Source: Trema orientale
Taxonomy: Eukaryota > Streptophyta > Magnoliopsida > Rosales > Cannabaceae
Reading direction: 5' to 3'
Length of the DNA stretch: 64,000 bases
Assembly (NCBI GenBank): GCA_002914845.1
Contig: JXTC01000062.1
Coordinates: 648,203-712,202 of the forward strand
In this document: positions 11,583 through 24,929 of the stretch, in pieces
Layout of the letters: each line of letters begins with the position of its first letter
How positions within the stretch are numbered: the stretch's first letter is position 1
Position numbers and translations under genes: made by a program
Notes under the pieces: model-generated
The model's database searches: none
What the model was told of the DNA's origin: nothing
The model's input: only the letters and a program-made list of their open reading frames with translations

Positions 11583-13319
11583 ATTCTGATATCAAGCGCA
11601 GTAATCTTTTTTCTAATTACTATTATCATTTAAATCACTCGTGTACTATTCTGACTTGTCCAATATTTGGAAGGAATAAAAAAAACAAAAAATTTATGTG
11701 AAATTGTTAATAATTTCTATTCATTTGCAATACATAGGGCATGTTTAATAATATGTGATGGAGAAGAAAAAGAAATGCAATGACTTTCTATTTCATATGT
11801 TTTTTTTTTAAGAGGATATTTCATGTGTTTATATATTAATTAATTATATAAGAAAGAGAATTATAACTTTCTCCACTTATTGTTTCTTGTTCATCTGTAT
11901 TATCTTTTCTCTCCATTTTCTTCTCACTCATTCCATTAAGAATTAATAAATATGATCATAGACTAAAAGTAGTAGCAACAAACAACATTAAAAGGCACTT
12001 CCAAAAAAAAAAAAAATCAGTCAAACAAACAACAATAAAAGAGAGAGTTAAAAGTCAAAGATTACGTTGCGTACAAAATTATTATGTGTAATTAATGTGT
12101 TTTAAATTTTACATCTGTCATATTTGTATGTAGTTTGATTAATGATATACTCCTTAAATAATTTAAGAGGTAATTATTTCCATCACATATTCATTAAAAG
12201 ATGTTGGACCATAACTGATAAAGGTTCCTTAATTTATGTTTTAGAAGAAATTCAAAAACTGACCGACTTAAAACTCTTCTATTATTGACTAATCTTTTTA
12301 TTGGTTATCAACTCGATTAGTGCTGAAATTGCTCAAGATATTTACACATTTTTCATTCTAGAAACCGCTATATTAGACCAATTATTTCCACAAGTACTTC
12401 AAGATTTTCAAGGAGATAGCAGACTTAAATGCTTGTGGTTTTGTTTACCTTATCCTTAAACAATAATACATAATCGAATCATCGATACTTCAATTCAAAT
12501 CAAAATTTCCCTCTTGTGTTCCCACTTATGTCCAGCTAATAAAGTGAAAGCACATCAAACTTAAAATTTCCGAAAAAAAAAAATGAAAACCTTTTCTTTT
12601 TGAATAAAAAAAAAAGGTAGATTCAGAATGTTATGTCACAACTCATTATTCATTTATTATTGAACAGATGATTTGAGTTTGTTAATAATATTCATGCAAA
12701 GCCTAAATTAAAATGAGTTGTGTATTTGTTTTGAATTAATCAAATATCAAGACAGAAAATGTTTGAATTGTCGGAAAATATTAATAAAGTATTGTGGATG
12801 ATAATTGATTATAATTAACCGAGACTATTATAATTAACCCAAACTTAGTGCGAAGTGGTTATAATTGTCAATATTTTTTCTGAGTAACAATTGTCAAATT
12901 TGTTATTAACTTACGACAAATTATTTAGTCTCTCGTTGTACTTTTGAGGACTTAATACCTCACTAAAAGACAAGTAAAATTAATGGCTATAGTATAACTA
13001 ATGGCTAAAGGACAAAAATCTTAAAGTATGTGATAGTTACTTTTAGAGGATAAAATTGTAAATCAAACTAATTAAATAATACTGAGATGTTAATTTTGCA
13101 AGCAATTTTACGGGACTTTCTAGTATTTTTATAACAGCTTTTCGGTGTCTCGGAATGATTTTTTGGCACTTCGGTACGATTTGTTGGCCATAAAAAAATT
13201 CAATTTGATGTAGATTCATTGTTTCAGCAAGTCATTGATATTGTTTTTTTTTTTTTTTTTTTAAGGGAACATTGAAGTAATTTGTCTTTTCTGTTCTATT
13301 GAACAAACTTATTTCAAGT
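11583..13319. other. AT-rich intergenic spacer
   Basis: Nothing recognisable apart from homopolymer A/T runs, including a long T run near 13244. No coding signal. Confidence 0.5.
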
Positions 13320-13328
13320 ATAATAAAA

Positions 13329-13498
13329 GAGGATGGCTACGGTAGGGGCATCCCTACGTAGGGTCATGCCTTAATTATCGTTGGATGGAAATCTGTGGGG
13401 AATAACGGGAATCTGTGGAGAATCTATTTATATACAGATTCCCATCCAACGGTGAATAGACAGGGCCCTACGTAAGGGCGCCCCTACTGTAAAAGCTC
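13329..13498. mobile_element. MULE-like MITE with 9-bp target duplication
   Basis: A 170-bp palindromic element flanked by perfect 9-bp repeats ATAATAAAA at 13320-13328 and 13499-13507. Its ends begin GAG and finish CTC. The two arms pair over most of their length: the left arm has GGTAGGGGCATCCCTACGTA, TCGTTGGATGG and AATCTG, and the right arm has their complements. A 9-bp duplication plus GAG ends is the signature of Mutator-like elements. It is far too short to code for a transposase, so it is non-autonomous. Confidence 0.85.
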
Positions 13499-13507
13499 AT
13501 AATAAAA

Positions 13508-14440
13508 TGTCTATTTTATTTCTTATAATATGTTGAGTTATAATTCAACAAATTATCTAATTTAAAAAATTTGAATTATAAAATTTAATTACAGTATCTT
13601 TTTCTTTCAATTAACATTTTGTATATAAAAATTTAATTTGTTGTACAAGTAGTTAAATATTTATATGTGTACTAAATTAATTCAATATATATTTTATGAA
13701 ATCCAATATCATTGATATCCAATAACTTTGATGGTAATGTTAAGAGTATTTTACTCATATGCAAGTAATTCAACGTATTATAAAGTCAAGTAAAACTATA
13801 ATAGATCAATTTTTCATTAATTAGTAAAATTTCGCATTATTTTACTAGCAAGTGTGCATAATTTGAAAAAGTGTATATTATAGTACTTAGTAGAATATTA
13901 GTACATATTGTAATATACTTAAGTTAGACTATGATAGTCATTATAATTAATTAGTGAAAATTCATATTAATTAATATATTAAAGCATAATTAATTTGATA
14001 AAGTAATGAACTATAGTATTTAGTAAAACATTCTTTCCTAATGTCACATGCTTAATTCTTATTTATTAACAAAACTAATATTATTATGATATCATCCAAC
14101 ATAATTTGACAAAACAGTTGCTTAAATTTTAAAGGATGACACTATTGAATAAATTCAAATAGTCTACTAAGACTTTAATGGATTAATTTTGTATCAAATT
14201 AATGAAATTTAATATTACTTTAATACATTAAAGCATAATGACATAACTTAGTGGCTTATAGCCCATAGTGGAGTACTATATACATATTATCAAATACTCA
14301 ACTACGATTAAAATTAATTTATTTTGCATTTATTAGTAAAATTTTGTGTTAATTTGATATCACTAACCATAATTTAACAAATTAGTAGACTATAATATCA
14401 AGTAGAGTAATATCACATTATAAAGTTAGATTATAATTAT
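13508..14440. other. AT-rich intergenic spacer
   Basis: Very AT-rich sequence with many short TTAATTA-type words. No gene, repeat end or RNA signal seen. Confidence 0.5.
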
Positions 14441-14443
14441 TTA

Positions 14444-15138
14444 GGACTTATTTGGTAACACTTATTTAAACAGCTTTTTTAATCAAAAAGTGGAAATACT
14501 TTGAAGCATGTTTGGTAAAACTACTTTTATCTTTTATATTTTTTTTCAATTTGACAACAAAATTTTTAAAATAAAAATTTCTTACTTTCAAAATTTTGTT
14601 AAACAAATTTTCAAAAAAGTTATTATCAAAATTCAAATATATTTAGACTCACGTTACTATTTTTCTCAACATTTTTTCTCTCGTCACTATCTCTCGTGTT
14701 CCTTGTAAAAAATAGTATTTTTCTAAATTTTTTAAAATAAAAATTTTAAAAGTGGTATTTTTTGAAAATAAAACTGTAAAAAATGGTAAATTGTTTTTTA
14801 AAAAAAAGCTTCCCAAATTATTCAGAAAAATATCACTTTTAAAATTTTATTTTAAAAAATGCCACTTTTAGAATTTATTTAGATGAATACTACTTTTTCT
14901 CTCTCATTCTCTCATTTGTTTTTCCTTTATTGCTCTCCCTTTTAATTTTCACTTTTAAAAGTAAAAAGTACTAGTTACCAAGCATGTTTTTATTATTTAT
15001 TTTAGAAAACAAAAAGTAAAAGCCAAAAAAATTGTTACCAAACACATTTTTGTTTTCATAAATCAAAAAACAAGATAAGAAGAAGTACTTTCATTTTTGT
15101 TTTAAAAAAAAAAAACCTAAACGTTACTAAACAACACC
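14444..15138. mobile_element. Tourist-like (PIF/Harbinger) MITE
   Basis: Flanked by TTA at 14441-14443 and 15139-15141. The left end is GGACTTATTTGGTAAC and the right end is GTTACTAAACAACACC, imperfect terminal inverted repeats of the GGNCTTGTTTGG type common in Tourist elements. The interior is AT-rich with more inverted words (GTAAAAGT and ACTTTTA) and no transposase frame. Confidence 0.7.
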
Positions 15139-15141
15139 TTA

Positions 15142-17438
15142 ATTTTGCATAAATTAATGAAATTTTAAATTAATATGATACCACTAATCATAATTTGATA
15201 TAGTAGTTGATTATAATATTTGGTAGAACATTATATCACACAATCAAATACTCAATTTAAACTATCATTAGTTAAATTTCTATTAATTATTATTCATATC
15301 AATTTCATTCAACTAAGATAATTTGATGATGCAGTGAACTAAAATGCTTAGGAAGACTGTATACATACTGTTACATACTCAAGTTAGACTATATTTAATT
15401 AATTTGACATTAATTAGTGAACGTTTACATTAACTCATTATCACTGAGCATAATTTGACAAAAATAAGTAGACTCTATTATTTAGTAGAATATTATTACA
15501 TACTCTCACATACTTAATTAATACTAAAATAGGTTCAAGTTGTATTAATTAGTGAAAGTTTATACTAATTTAGTATTGCCGCCAAATTTTCTAAATCAAT
15601 TACGTACAAGTATTTTACATCTTTGCTATGACTGCAATCTATTTGTTTATTGGCCTGAACCAAAAAAACGAAGAAGAAGAAGAAGAAAGAGAAGAAGAAG
15701 AAGGAACAGAAGAAAAAATAAGTAACAACTAGAAAATAATTGGTTCAAAGTTTGATGTAGATTTTGTTAAGTTCTTTATGTATTCAAATGAGCTTTGATT
15801 ATCTATCTATATTAACTGCTTTTATACTATAATGCTCATTTTTTTCATCACGATTACCAGAATAATATAAGTTATGTAAATCTGCATCTCTTGACCTGAA
15901 GCATATATAATTAGCTCAAGAGATGAGACCAAAAACACATAATTTTTCTTTCCCCTAAAGCAGTTTATTAGCAAAACATAACTAAAACTTATCATTATCT
16001 TTTGTTGCTCTATATATTCATAATTAACCACAATTTTAATAGAAACTAAAATTCAATAGCATATTGGGCACAAAACCAATTGTGATAATCTCTAGAATTT
16101 TTTGAAACACCTTATGTGAACTTTTGCAAGTATTCATATCAAAGATCTTAATTTCTTTTTTTCCCCCTCCCCCCCAATTAAAATGGCATTTGGGTTGGAA
16201 TATTGAGCTTGAGTTGGGTTTAGGCACTTTGTATAAATTTTTCTTAATATTAGTTTTTGTCATCTATTTTATGTGATTAATATATCAATTTAACTGCCTG
16301 AAGCACTCTTCGGCCTTTGCTAGCTCCATGCCATAAGCCCAGCGGAGGCAAACGCTATATCTTGGATATACTAAGCTAAATAGCTAATGATAAAGGGATC
16401 CATACCAACTAATGTAAAGCCAAACCAAACCTTTTTCCCTTTCTACTTTGTCTCTGCCTCCATTGATAACCACCTAGAAAGCTTTGTTAAGAGAAAATTA
16501 TCCTTTGGTGTGAAACAAAGTAATATATCTTGATCCAATCAAATAATCTATATCTTACTTGATTCAATTAGACATTATTAGAATCTCGTATAGGTATATC
16601 GATTTTCTCTTGGATTCTTTTTATCTCTCTTTCATATTAAGATTTTGGCCAAAAATTATTACAAGATTTGTGGCGTAACTATAATATAGGTTTTCGTTAA
16701 ATTTTCATGAGTTATGGTTTCTTTGGTGATAAATCGTTTTGTGTATAGTGATATATATAATTTCATTAATTACTTTTGGTATATCAAATCTATGTCGAAA
16801 GTAAATAGAGTAGTTAAGATTGGTTAATTTGAGGTTTATACATGAAATTGTAATAATCTATTAAATGATTTATAGAGATTCTTACCGGAGAAGATGAATG
16901 AGGGAGAAACGCGATCTATCACTCTGCGACCCTCTTTCAGATGCTCAAAAAAAAAAAAAAAAAAAAACTTTACCCACTCAAATGTTAAATTTATTTTTCA
17001 ATTGAGTTTATGACATTCGTTAAAGCTCAATGAACATTAGCTTTCAATAGCTCCTTGAATTATTAGCTTTGAAAAACGACAACTAGTCTGAACCTGAAGC
17101 TCTTACTTTTTTATTATTAAAATATTCAAAATATAATACAGATTGTGAAACGGTTACAAATTTTGGCAATTTAATTGTCCTTCATCCATTGTCCTTAGCT
17201 AGCAATCATTGAATCATTCTTAGTTACTTTATAAGAGATCTAATGGTAATGAAGCTGTGAGGAACTAAGTCCCTCAAAATGAACTGAGTAACTAAATTGA
17301 TGCTCTTAACTTATTAATTAAACCATTGTTTAGCACCGTTCATACTTTATAGTTCTCAGGATGATTAGATAATAATTATAGTCATCTACCGCATGTGGTC
17401 TGGACAAACAAATTTCTAAAGATAAAAGGACATTGGTA
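15142..17438. other. AT-rich spacer with GAA microsatellite
   Basis: Contains an interrupted (GAA)n tract at about 15669-15705 and a poly-A run near 16948-16968. Otherwise AT-rich with no supported gene. Confidence 0.5.
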
Positions 17439-17664
17439 GGACTAACTTGGGCCAAAATGATTTTTTTGTGCATTTTTTTAAAAAGTGATATTTTTAAGAG
17501 TGTTAATAATGTCTTGATCTATTGTAAAGAACTTCTTGACTGTGAAAAAATCCTAAATAATGATTTTTTTATGGTCAAGAGCTTCTTGACTATACCTATG
17601 GTCAAGAAGACCTTTATACTCCTAAAAATGTCATTTTTTGTAAAAATGCAAAAAAAGTTAGTCC
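17439..17664. mobile_element. MITE, family B copy 1
   Basis: Ends are GGACTAAC and GTTAGTCC. The arms also pair internally: TTTTTTTGTGCATTTTT on the left matches AAAAATGCAAAAAAA on the right. The left 50 bp resemble the left part of the element at 40826-41048, so the two look like one family. No coding capacity and no clear target duplication, so the superfamily is unassigned. Confidence 0.6.
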
Positions 17665-18275
17665 AATACATGTCATTTTATCCTTTCTAAACTGACTTGA
17701 TTCTTCTGGGCCTAAGGTTGAAATTGGACAAGTTAATACCTGCTGGGCCCAAGGTGTCCACTTTGAAAACACCCAAAACCCCATGTCCCATTGAGTCAAT
17801 TCCTTTTGGTTCTTTCTATTTTTCTCTTTCTGAAAAACAAATTAAAAAAATAATAATAATAACAGAACGAAAAACAAAAAGTCTAGATTGCTTTTCTCCA
17901 TTTAATGGCATTATTATTTATTGCCGCCAACATAACTAGCTAAAAATATTTGAGGAATTAATGATTATAGTTTGGCGGTGCTATGATCTCAAAAATAAAA
18001 GAGGTAGTCTCCAAATGCGATCCAAAGTCCCACCGAGGAAAAAATTCCAATCTTTGGACTTATTGCACCATCAAAGTTTTAGGAAAATAATAAGCACATA
18101 TAATAGTGTAGTCTATTCATTGTTAGTGGTTCTGGCTTATTATTATAGTGTAGGATTGAAATTCATGCACAACGTCACATGACAATCCGTCACTAGCTGT
18201 AGTCAAAGAAAAACTCGTGACTCTAAACATAATTTTAGTTCAATAATTTTTGAAAAAAAAAAACTATCATCAATA

Positions 18276-18573
18276 TAAAAGTAAAAGAACAGCAAGAAAG
18301 GTAATAGAAGAGAGAAATTGTAGTGGAATTTCTTGTATATGAAAACTGTATAAGTTTACACATATATATACATAAAAATATAACCGTTGCACACCAGCTA
18401 TTTGTAGAATTTCCTAAGATAGAATATATGGCCATTTATCTTACAAAAGGCATAGAATCAACTATAATCAAGGAGAGTTTTAAGAGGGTGAGAGATCTTT
18501 ACATTCACGTTCATCATTAGCTGTCATTGGTTGACTTTCCTTTGAATTCTCTTTTGAATTTTTTTCTTTAACA
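18276..18573 (-). repeat. 3' LTR of Copia element
   Basis: A 298-bp direct copy of 24629-24924, differing at about a dozen sites plus one 2-bp length change in a TA run. It starts TAAAAGTAAAAGAACAG on the plus strand and ends TTTCTTTAACA. Confidence 0.9.
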
Positions 18574-20122
18574 TCCCCTCTCAAACTTGGCCGAGGAATG
18601 AGCCAAAGGCCAAGTTTGCTACAAAGGTCCTTAAAAGAAATTGTTGACAGTGGCTTGGTAAAAATATCAGCAATTTGATCTTTGGAACTGATTAACCGTG
18701 TAGTGAGCAAGCCTTGTGCAACTTTTTCTAGGACAAAATGATAATCAATTTCGATATGTTTTGTACGAGCGTGAAATATGGGATTGACAGTCAAGTGCAA
18801 GGCCGATATGTTATCACTATATAGTGTTGGTGGTTCAGGGAGGTGAAACCCAATATCTCTAAGAAGATAAGTGATCCATGTGAGCTCCGCTATAGCTGAA
18901 GCTAAGGCTCTATATTCAGCTTCTATACTAGATCTGGCAACTGTGGGTTGTTTCTTTACTGACCATGAGATGCAATTAGGGCCTAGGAATGTACAAAATC
19001 CAATTATTGATCTCCTTGTGAGAGTACATCTCCCCCTAATCAGAGTTTGCAAAAGCAGTGAGTGTTGTAATGGGATAAGATAAAAGACGAATGCCATAAT
19101 CAAGGGTACCTTACACAGACCTTAATATATGTTTAACCAATTAGAAATGATAATTAGTTGGTTGATGCATATGCTGACATACAAAGTTCACACTATATGC
19201 AAGATCAGGTCTAGTAAAAGTGAGATATTGCAATCCACCTACAATGCTCCTATAAAAAGTAGGATCATGAAAATATATTGTATCATTTGAGTGTGTACGT
19301 GGTACCATAGGAGTGGATGAGGGTTTGTTAGTTTGCATCTTCGCTCTATAAAGTAAATCAATGGCATACTTTTTCTGATTTAGAATTAGTCCATGAGAAA
19401 ATTGACCACAAATTGACCAACTTCAACACCTAGAAAATAATATAAATAACGAAGATCTTTCATAGAAAATTCTTTTGCAAGTGAGTAAATAAACTTATTT
19501 ATAAGTATAGTGTTGCTTCCTATGAGGATGAGATCGTCAACATAGACTAATAATAGAAGTGCTCCTTGTTTCCCCTGAAAAATGAACAAGGATGGATCAG
19601 CAGTGCTGCAAGTAAAACCAGAAGCAAGAAGAAACATAATAAACCTATCAAACCAAGCTCTTGGAGCTTGTTTTAGACTATATGATACCTTGTCTAATTT
19701 GCAGACATAAGAAGGTCTCTTTTGGTCTTGAAAACTCGGGGGTTGCTCCATAAAAACGGGTTTATCAAGTTTTCTATGCAAAAATGCATTTTTTACATCA
19801 AGTTGCCTAATATCCCACGTACGAGATAAAGCAATAGAAAGAATAATTCTAATAGTGATAGGTTTAACCACTGGAGAAAAAGTTTCAAGAAAATCTATAC
19901 TAGGAACTTGGTTGAATCCCTTGGCTACTAATCTGGCTTTAAGCCTTTCAAGAGTGCCATCTGCTTTCAATTTAGCTTTATAGACCCATTTACAGCCAAT
20001 GACATTTATGTCATTTGTGCGTGGGACTAATTGCCATGTTTGGTTATGGTGTAATGCTGTGATTTCCTCTTGCATTGTCGTTAGCCACCCTGGTTATTTG
20101 AAAGCATCGTTGATACTCTTTG

Positions 20123-21845
20123 TGCTGGAATTGCCTAACACTTAGGACAAAAACATACATGCATGCAAACTATGAAAAACACATGATCACATCATGAACG
20201 CAGCAGAAAAATAGCAGATTTAGGTTTTAAAATTTTTACATGAAAACAGTTTTCATAAACATATTACATGCATACATCTAATACAGGATCATGTATAACA
20301 TAAATCAAATCTAGATGCACAAACCCTAAAGATGGGATTAGGGTTTACCTCTTGTAGCGTGCTCCTTCTTGATCTCCTTGTTGGTGGTGATCAAACCTCC
20401 AACCCTAGATTTTCTTGTCTATGCTCTTGCTCTTGGTTGATTAAGTGAGTGGGCACCAAGTTGAATCCTTCGTTGGAGAACGATCAAGAACACCTTCTTG
20501 ATCTTATGGAACACCAGGATATGAGATGAGACTGTGAAATAGCAGGAAACTTTTTTCTCTCTCACTTAGCCTAGAGTGGCCGATTTTCTCTCTCCCTCTC
20601 CCTTGGTATGCGTGTGACACTATTAGTGTTACTATGTAGTTTTTTCTCTCATATATCTTATATATATGGGACCCAAAACTGCTAACCCTAGTCCAACTAG
20701 GATTGGGCTTGTTCTCCAATTTGGGCTTTGGGTGTATTTTTTTAAATATGTCCAACTCATGTAACTTATTTATAAAAATACCAACTTCTGTGTAGAATCA
20801 TTATTTTACACAGTTTCATGAAACTAATTTCACAAATACCACCAACCAATTAATGAGCTTTATTGAGTTAGACAAGGGACCTAATGGATTCAAATAATCT
20901 AAGCTCTAATAATATGATAAATACATAATAACTCCTATTATGGTATTTATATAAATATTATTAGTAAAAGGGACACTCCACTAAAGGCCCAATACTATAC
21001 TCTTAGATTAGATGTCATGCCTTTTATAGAGATTCAATCAACTAACTTTGATTAACTGATCCATCTAGCATATTCTATACCACACATAGAATCCCTATAC
21101 AATGCCGTAGTTAGATAGGTGAAATTACCGTAATACCCCTCCAACACCTATTTACCTTTAAGTTACCATCTTTCTATCAAGGAATAATATTGTCGATAAT
21201 TTTGTTCTCAATAGCCATTTAGATAAAATTATTAACCAATTCACAAAGTGAATATTAAGATCTTAAATTTAATTATTCCATATATCTTAAAAGAACCTAA
21301 ANTTCACCTCTAATTTCATAGTGGTTAGTCTTTTAACAAATCAAAAGGCTACAACCCATGAAAGCAAGTCCAGTCAAACATCAAGGATTAAGATCTATAT
21401 GCTAAGAGCTAGTTTGTGGTAATATAAGAATTGAGTTACGGCACTCCAATTCTTTATATTGTCTGGTCCAATTCAATACACATAATTTGTTTATGTTGTA
21501 TTAGTATTTCTATCAGAAGTCACATACTTCAATGATTTGAGACACATCAATCCCGTTGATGTAGACAAATACTACAACCTATAGTAAATAAAGTATTTCA
21601 TCTTTCTTTATAGATTGTGAACTAATTCATTTTGACTTAGATAAAGAAACAAGTCTCTCCATAATTAACACTTAATCATGTTTGTTTCTTTATACACAAA
21701 CAAAGTCATAGAATCTTTTCGGATAAATAAACTGTTCAACTAAGATAGTTTAATCTAGCAAATATCATAATTGCATATAAGAGAAAGTTGTTTATACTCA
21801 AAAGGTATAATTGGAAATCTACTTTGTAGGGCAAATATCCCAACA
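20123..21845. mobile_element. Nested solo-LTR-like insertion inside the Copia element
   Basis: A 1723-bp block that interrupts the Copia element just upstream of its RT part. It starts TGCTGGAATTGCC, ends TATCCCAACA (TG...CA ends) and is flanked by the perfect 5-bp repeat CTTTG at 20118-20122 and 21846-21850. There is no retroviral coding sequence, so it is best read as a solo LTR or a short non-autonomous LTR element. It must be younger than its host element. Orientation and family are not settled. One ambiguous base lies at 21302. Confidence 0.75.
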
Positions 21846-24628
21846 CTTTGGCTCAGTGAGAATGTCATAACATAGTAAAGCAAATTCTGTTGTATTATAC
21901 CTGGTATTAGGTTTATGTATACCTGCCCTTGCTCTAGTGGTCATAGAATGAGATGGGAGAACTTCATTGACATCGTGTTGCCCAAGTTGATTTTCTTGCT
22001 ATTCATGTTGTGCTGTAGGTTCTGCTTGGTTTTCTTGAACATTCTCATGTGGAGTATTTGAGTTTGGATGTACTTCAGGCACGGTATGCTGACTTTTAGT
22101 ATTTGCAGCTGTTGTAGGTTGCCCTTCTTCATTTTGAGTCGCATCATTGTGGGTTACAGGTATAATATATGAGTCACCTGAGTTATCTTGAGGAAATAAT
22201 TGAGATATTGTACTGTTTTCTGGCTCTGTGTTCTCTGAACCTATAGTCCACACAAGAAAACTTGTTAAATTTACATTATCATCACAAGGACTAAAGAGAG
22301 AACCAGGTTTTCTGAATGGTAAATTCTTTTCATCAAAGACTACGTCTCTTGAAATATAAACTTTTCATGTAGGTGGATAATAGCATCTATAATCTTTATA
22401 AAACTCACTATAACTCAAAAACACACAAGGAAGAGATTTTGGATCAAATTTATTTTGTGTTATTTTTTTAGGTACGGGAAACACCTTGATCCAAAAACTC
22501 TTAGAGAGGTATAATCAGGTTTCTTACCATTGAGCTTCTCTATAAGACTTGCTATACCTAGTACTTTTGAAGATAGCCTGTTGATTAACCATGTTGCAGT
22601 AGAGAAAGCTTCAACCTAAAATTGTTTAGGAATGCTAGCATGAAACAACATAGTTAATCCAAGTTCAGTAATATTTTTATGCTTTCTTTCAGCAATGCCA
22701 TTTTGTTGAGAGGTTCCTGGACAAGATTTTTGAAATCTTATTCCATGATCTTCTAGGTAATGATGAAAATTCTTGTCCTCAAATTCGCCTCCACCATCCG
22801 CTTGGAATATTTTTATATTTTTGTCAAACTGATTTCTCAATAATTTATGAAAGGCAATAAAACAACTTAAAATATCAGATTTTTTTCTTCAAAGGAAAGA
22901 ACCAAGTGAAACGTGTGCATTCATCAACAAAAATCACATAGTATTTAAACCTTTGAAAAGAGATAACAAGTGCAGCACCCCATAAATCACAATGGATCTT
23001 GGAGATAGGTTTTGAGCAATAATCAGTAACATTAAGAAAAGACAATCTATATGATTTTCCTAATTGGTAACTTTCACATACAAAGTTTTTTCCATTGTGC
23101 TAATTAACAGAAATGAGCTTATTGCTTTTCAAAAAATGAACAATATTCATATTTGGGTGCCCTAGTCGTTGATGCCATAGAGTTTTACTTATTGCCCGAA
23201 ACTTGGTTGAAAAGAAAGTCATATTTTGTTCTGGTTCTAGGTAATAGAGACCTTCATTTCTAACTCCAGTTGCTATCACGGATCTTGATTCCCTATTCTT
23301 TATAACAAATTTGTTTGCATTGAATTCAAATAAGTAAGGTAAATCTAAAGTCAATTGGCTTACAGATAAAAGATTCTTTTTAATTTCAGGAACAACAAGA
23401 ACATTTTCTAGTTTAAAAGATTTATTTCCAGTACGAAGTGTAATATTTCCTATGTGTGTGATATCTAACTTGTGTCCGTTCCCAACCATTATCTTATCTT
23501 TTCTAAGGTGAGGTATAGAATTAGTTAGCTTACCATCATCACGGGTCATATGCTGAGTTGCTCCTGTATCTGGAAACCATGCCTCATTTTGAGAATCTGA
23601 GATGGTCAGTGCAGCAAGAGCTTGATTGGCATCCTCTGGCTAGTAGCCTTGGTTAAATCTATGCCAGCAATTGAGAGTTGTGTATCGAGGTTTTCCACAT
23701 ATCTAACATGAGACTTGATTTTTTTTTCGGTTCCTTTTGGAATTTCCTGTCTCATTAAGGCGATTCAGGTGGCTTTTGATTGGTTTGTTGAAAGCCTCTT
23801 CCTTTCGAGTTAAAGAAATTCTGACCCTGCTTATTATTTTTGAATTGCCTTAGACTATTCTTGTTTTGAGCAAGGAAAGCAGCATGATCATTAGTAGTAC
23901 CAGCGAAATTATAGAGGGATTCCATGTTTTCATGGCTTTGAAGTAACTGAACAATACTACTATAATAAGGTATAGGAGGTTTCATCATGGAAGTAACAAA
24001 AGATTCATAATCATTACCTAGGCCTTTTAGAAGGCCAAATACCTTTTCTTGATCTTGTAGAGGTCGTCTAATTGCAGCAAGTTCATCACAGATTTGTTTG
24101 AATCCTCTAATATATTCATTTATTGACTTGAAATTTTTTTTGTTATGCAGAAGTATCTTCTGCATCAGGTTGAACTCTTGGTCCCTTGAACTTCGAGTGA
24201 AGTGGTTTGTGAGTAACTTCCACACTTCAGCAGACGTTTCTAGGCCAATAGTAAGTCCTAAGACTTCCTCAGATAGTGTCCCAACAATCCAGCCACGAAG
24301 GAGACGATCTGACCTCCTCCAAAGGACATATTGAGAGTTTATTATAAACTCTTTTGTTGCAGATCCATCGGTTTCTGCAGTGCTTTTAGCAACAAGTTCG
24401 TCTGGTTTTGCATAGCTTCCATCTAGAAAGCCTCCCATGTCTTGACTCTCTATCTGGTCATTGATTTGAGTATTCCACATCATATAGTTGTTCTGGGTAA
24501 GTTTAAGAGAAACAAAGTTTCCAATGTTTAAGGTGGAAGGGTACGGATATTGAGGTGTGGATGTGATTGAGAGAGAAGCCATAGAAAAATAATATTCAAT
24601 TATATTTCCAAGTAAGGCTCGGATACCA

Positions 24629-24924
24629 TAAAAGTAAAAGAACAGTAAGAAAGGTAATAGAAGAGAAAAATTGTAGTGAAATTTCTTGTATATGAAAGTT
24701 GTACAAGTTTACACATATATACATAAAAATATAACCGTTGCACACCAGCTGTTTGTAGAATTTCCTAAGATAGAAAATATGGCCATTTATCTTACAAAAG
24801 GCATAGAATCAACTATAATCAAGGAGAGTTTTAAGAGGGTGAGAGATCTTTGCATTCACGTTCATCATTAGCTGTCATTGGTTGACTTTCCTTTGAATTC
24901 TCTTTTGAATTCTTTTATTTAACA
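24629..24924 (-). repeat. 5' LTR of Copia element
   Basis: The 296-bp partner of 18276-18573. It lies next to the primer site at 24616-24628, which marks it as the 5' LTR of a minus-strand element. It holds the element's own promoter region. Confidence 0.9.
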
Positions 24925-24929
24925 CAATA

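Larger units (their letters stand above)
18276..24924 (-). mobile_element. Decayed Copia LTR retrotransposon, minus strand
   Basis: A fossil Copia element of 6649 bp flanked by the 5-bp duplication CAATA (18271-18275 and 24925-24929), with an LTR at each end. Next to the right-hand (5') LTR is a primer site TGGTATCCGAGCC, close to the initiator-Met tRNA type; next to the other LTR is a purine-rich tract. Parts, in element order: gag (UBN2 type) about 24582-23755; zinc knuckle and protease region about 23700-23560; GAG-pre-integrase and integrase about 23550-22600; reverse transcriptase about 20075-19390; RNase H about 19100-18500. This gag-protease-integrase-RT-RNase H order defines Copia. 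It is broken, with roughly half a dozen or more breaks in the coding part, besides a nested 1.7-kb insertion. LTRs are about 96 percent alike by eye, suggesting an insertion on the order of one to two million years ago under usual plant rates. Confidence 0.92.
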
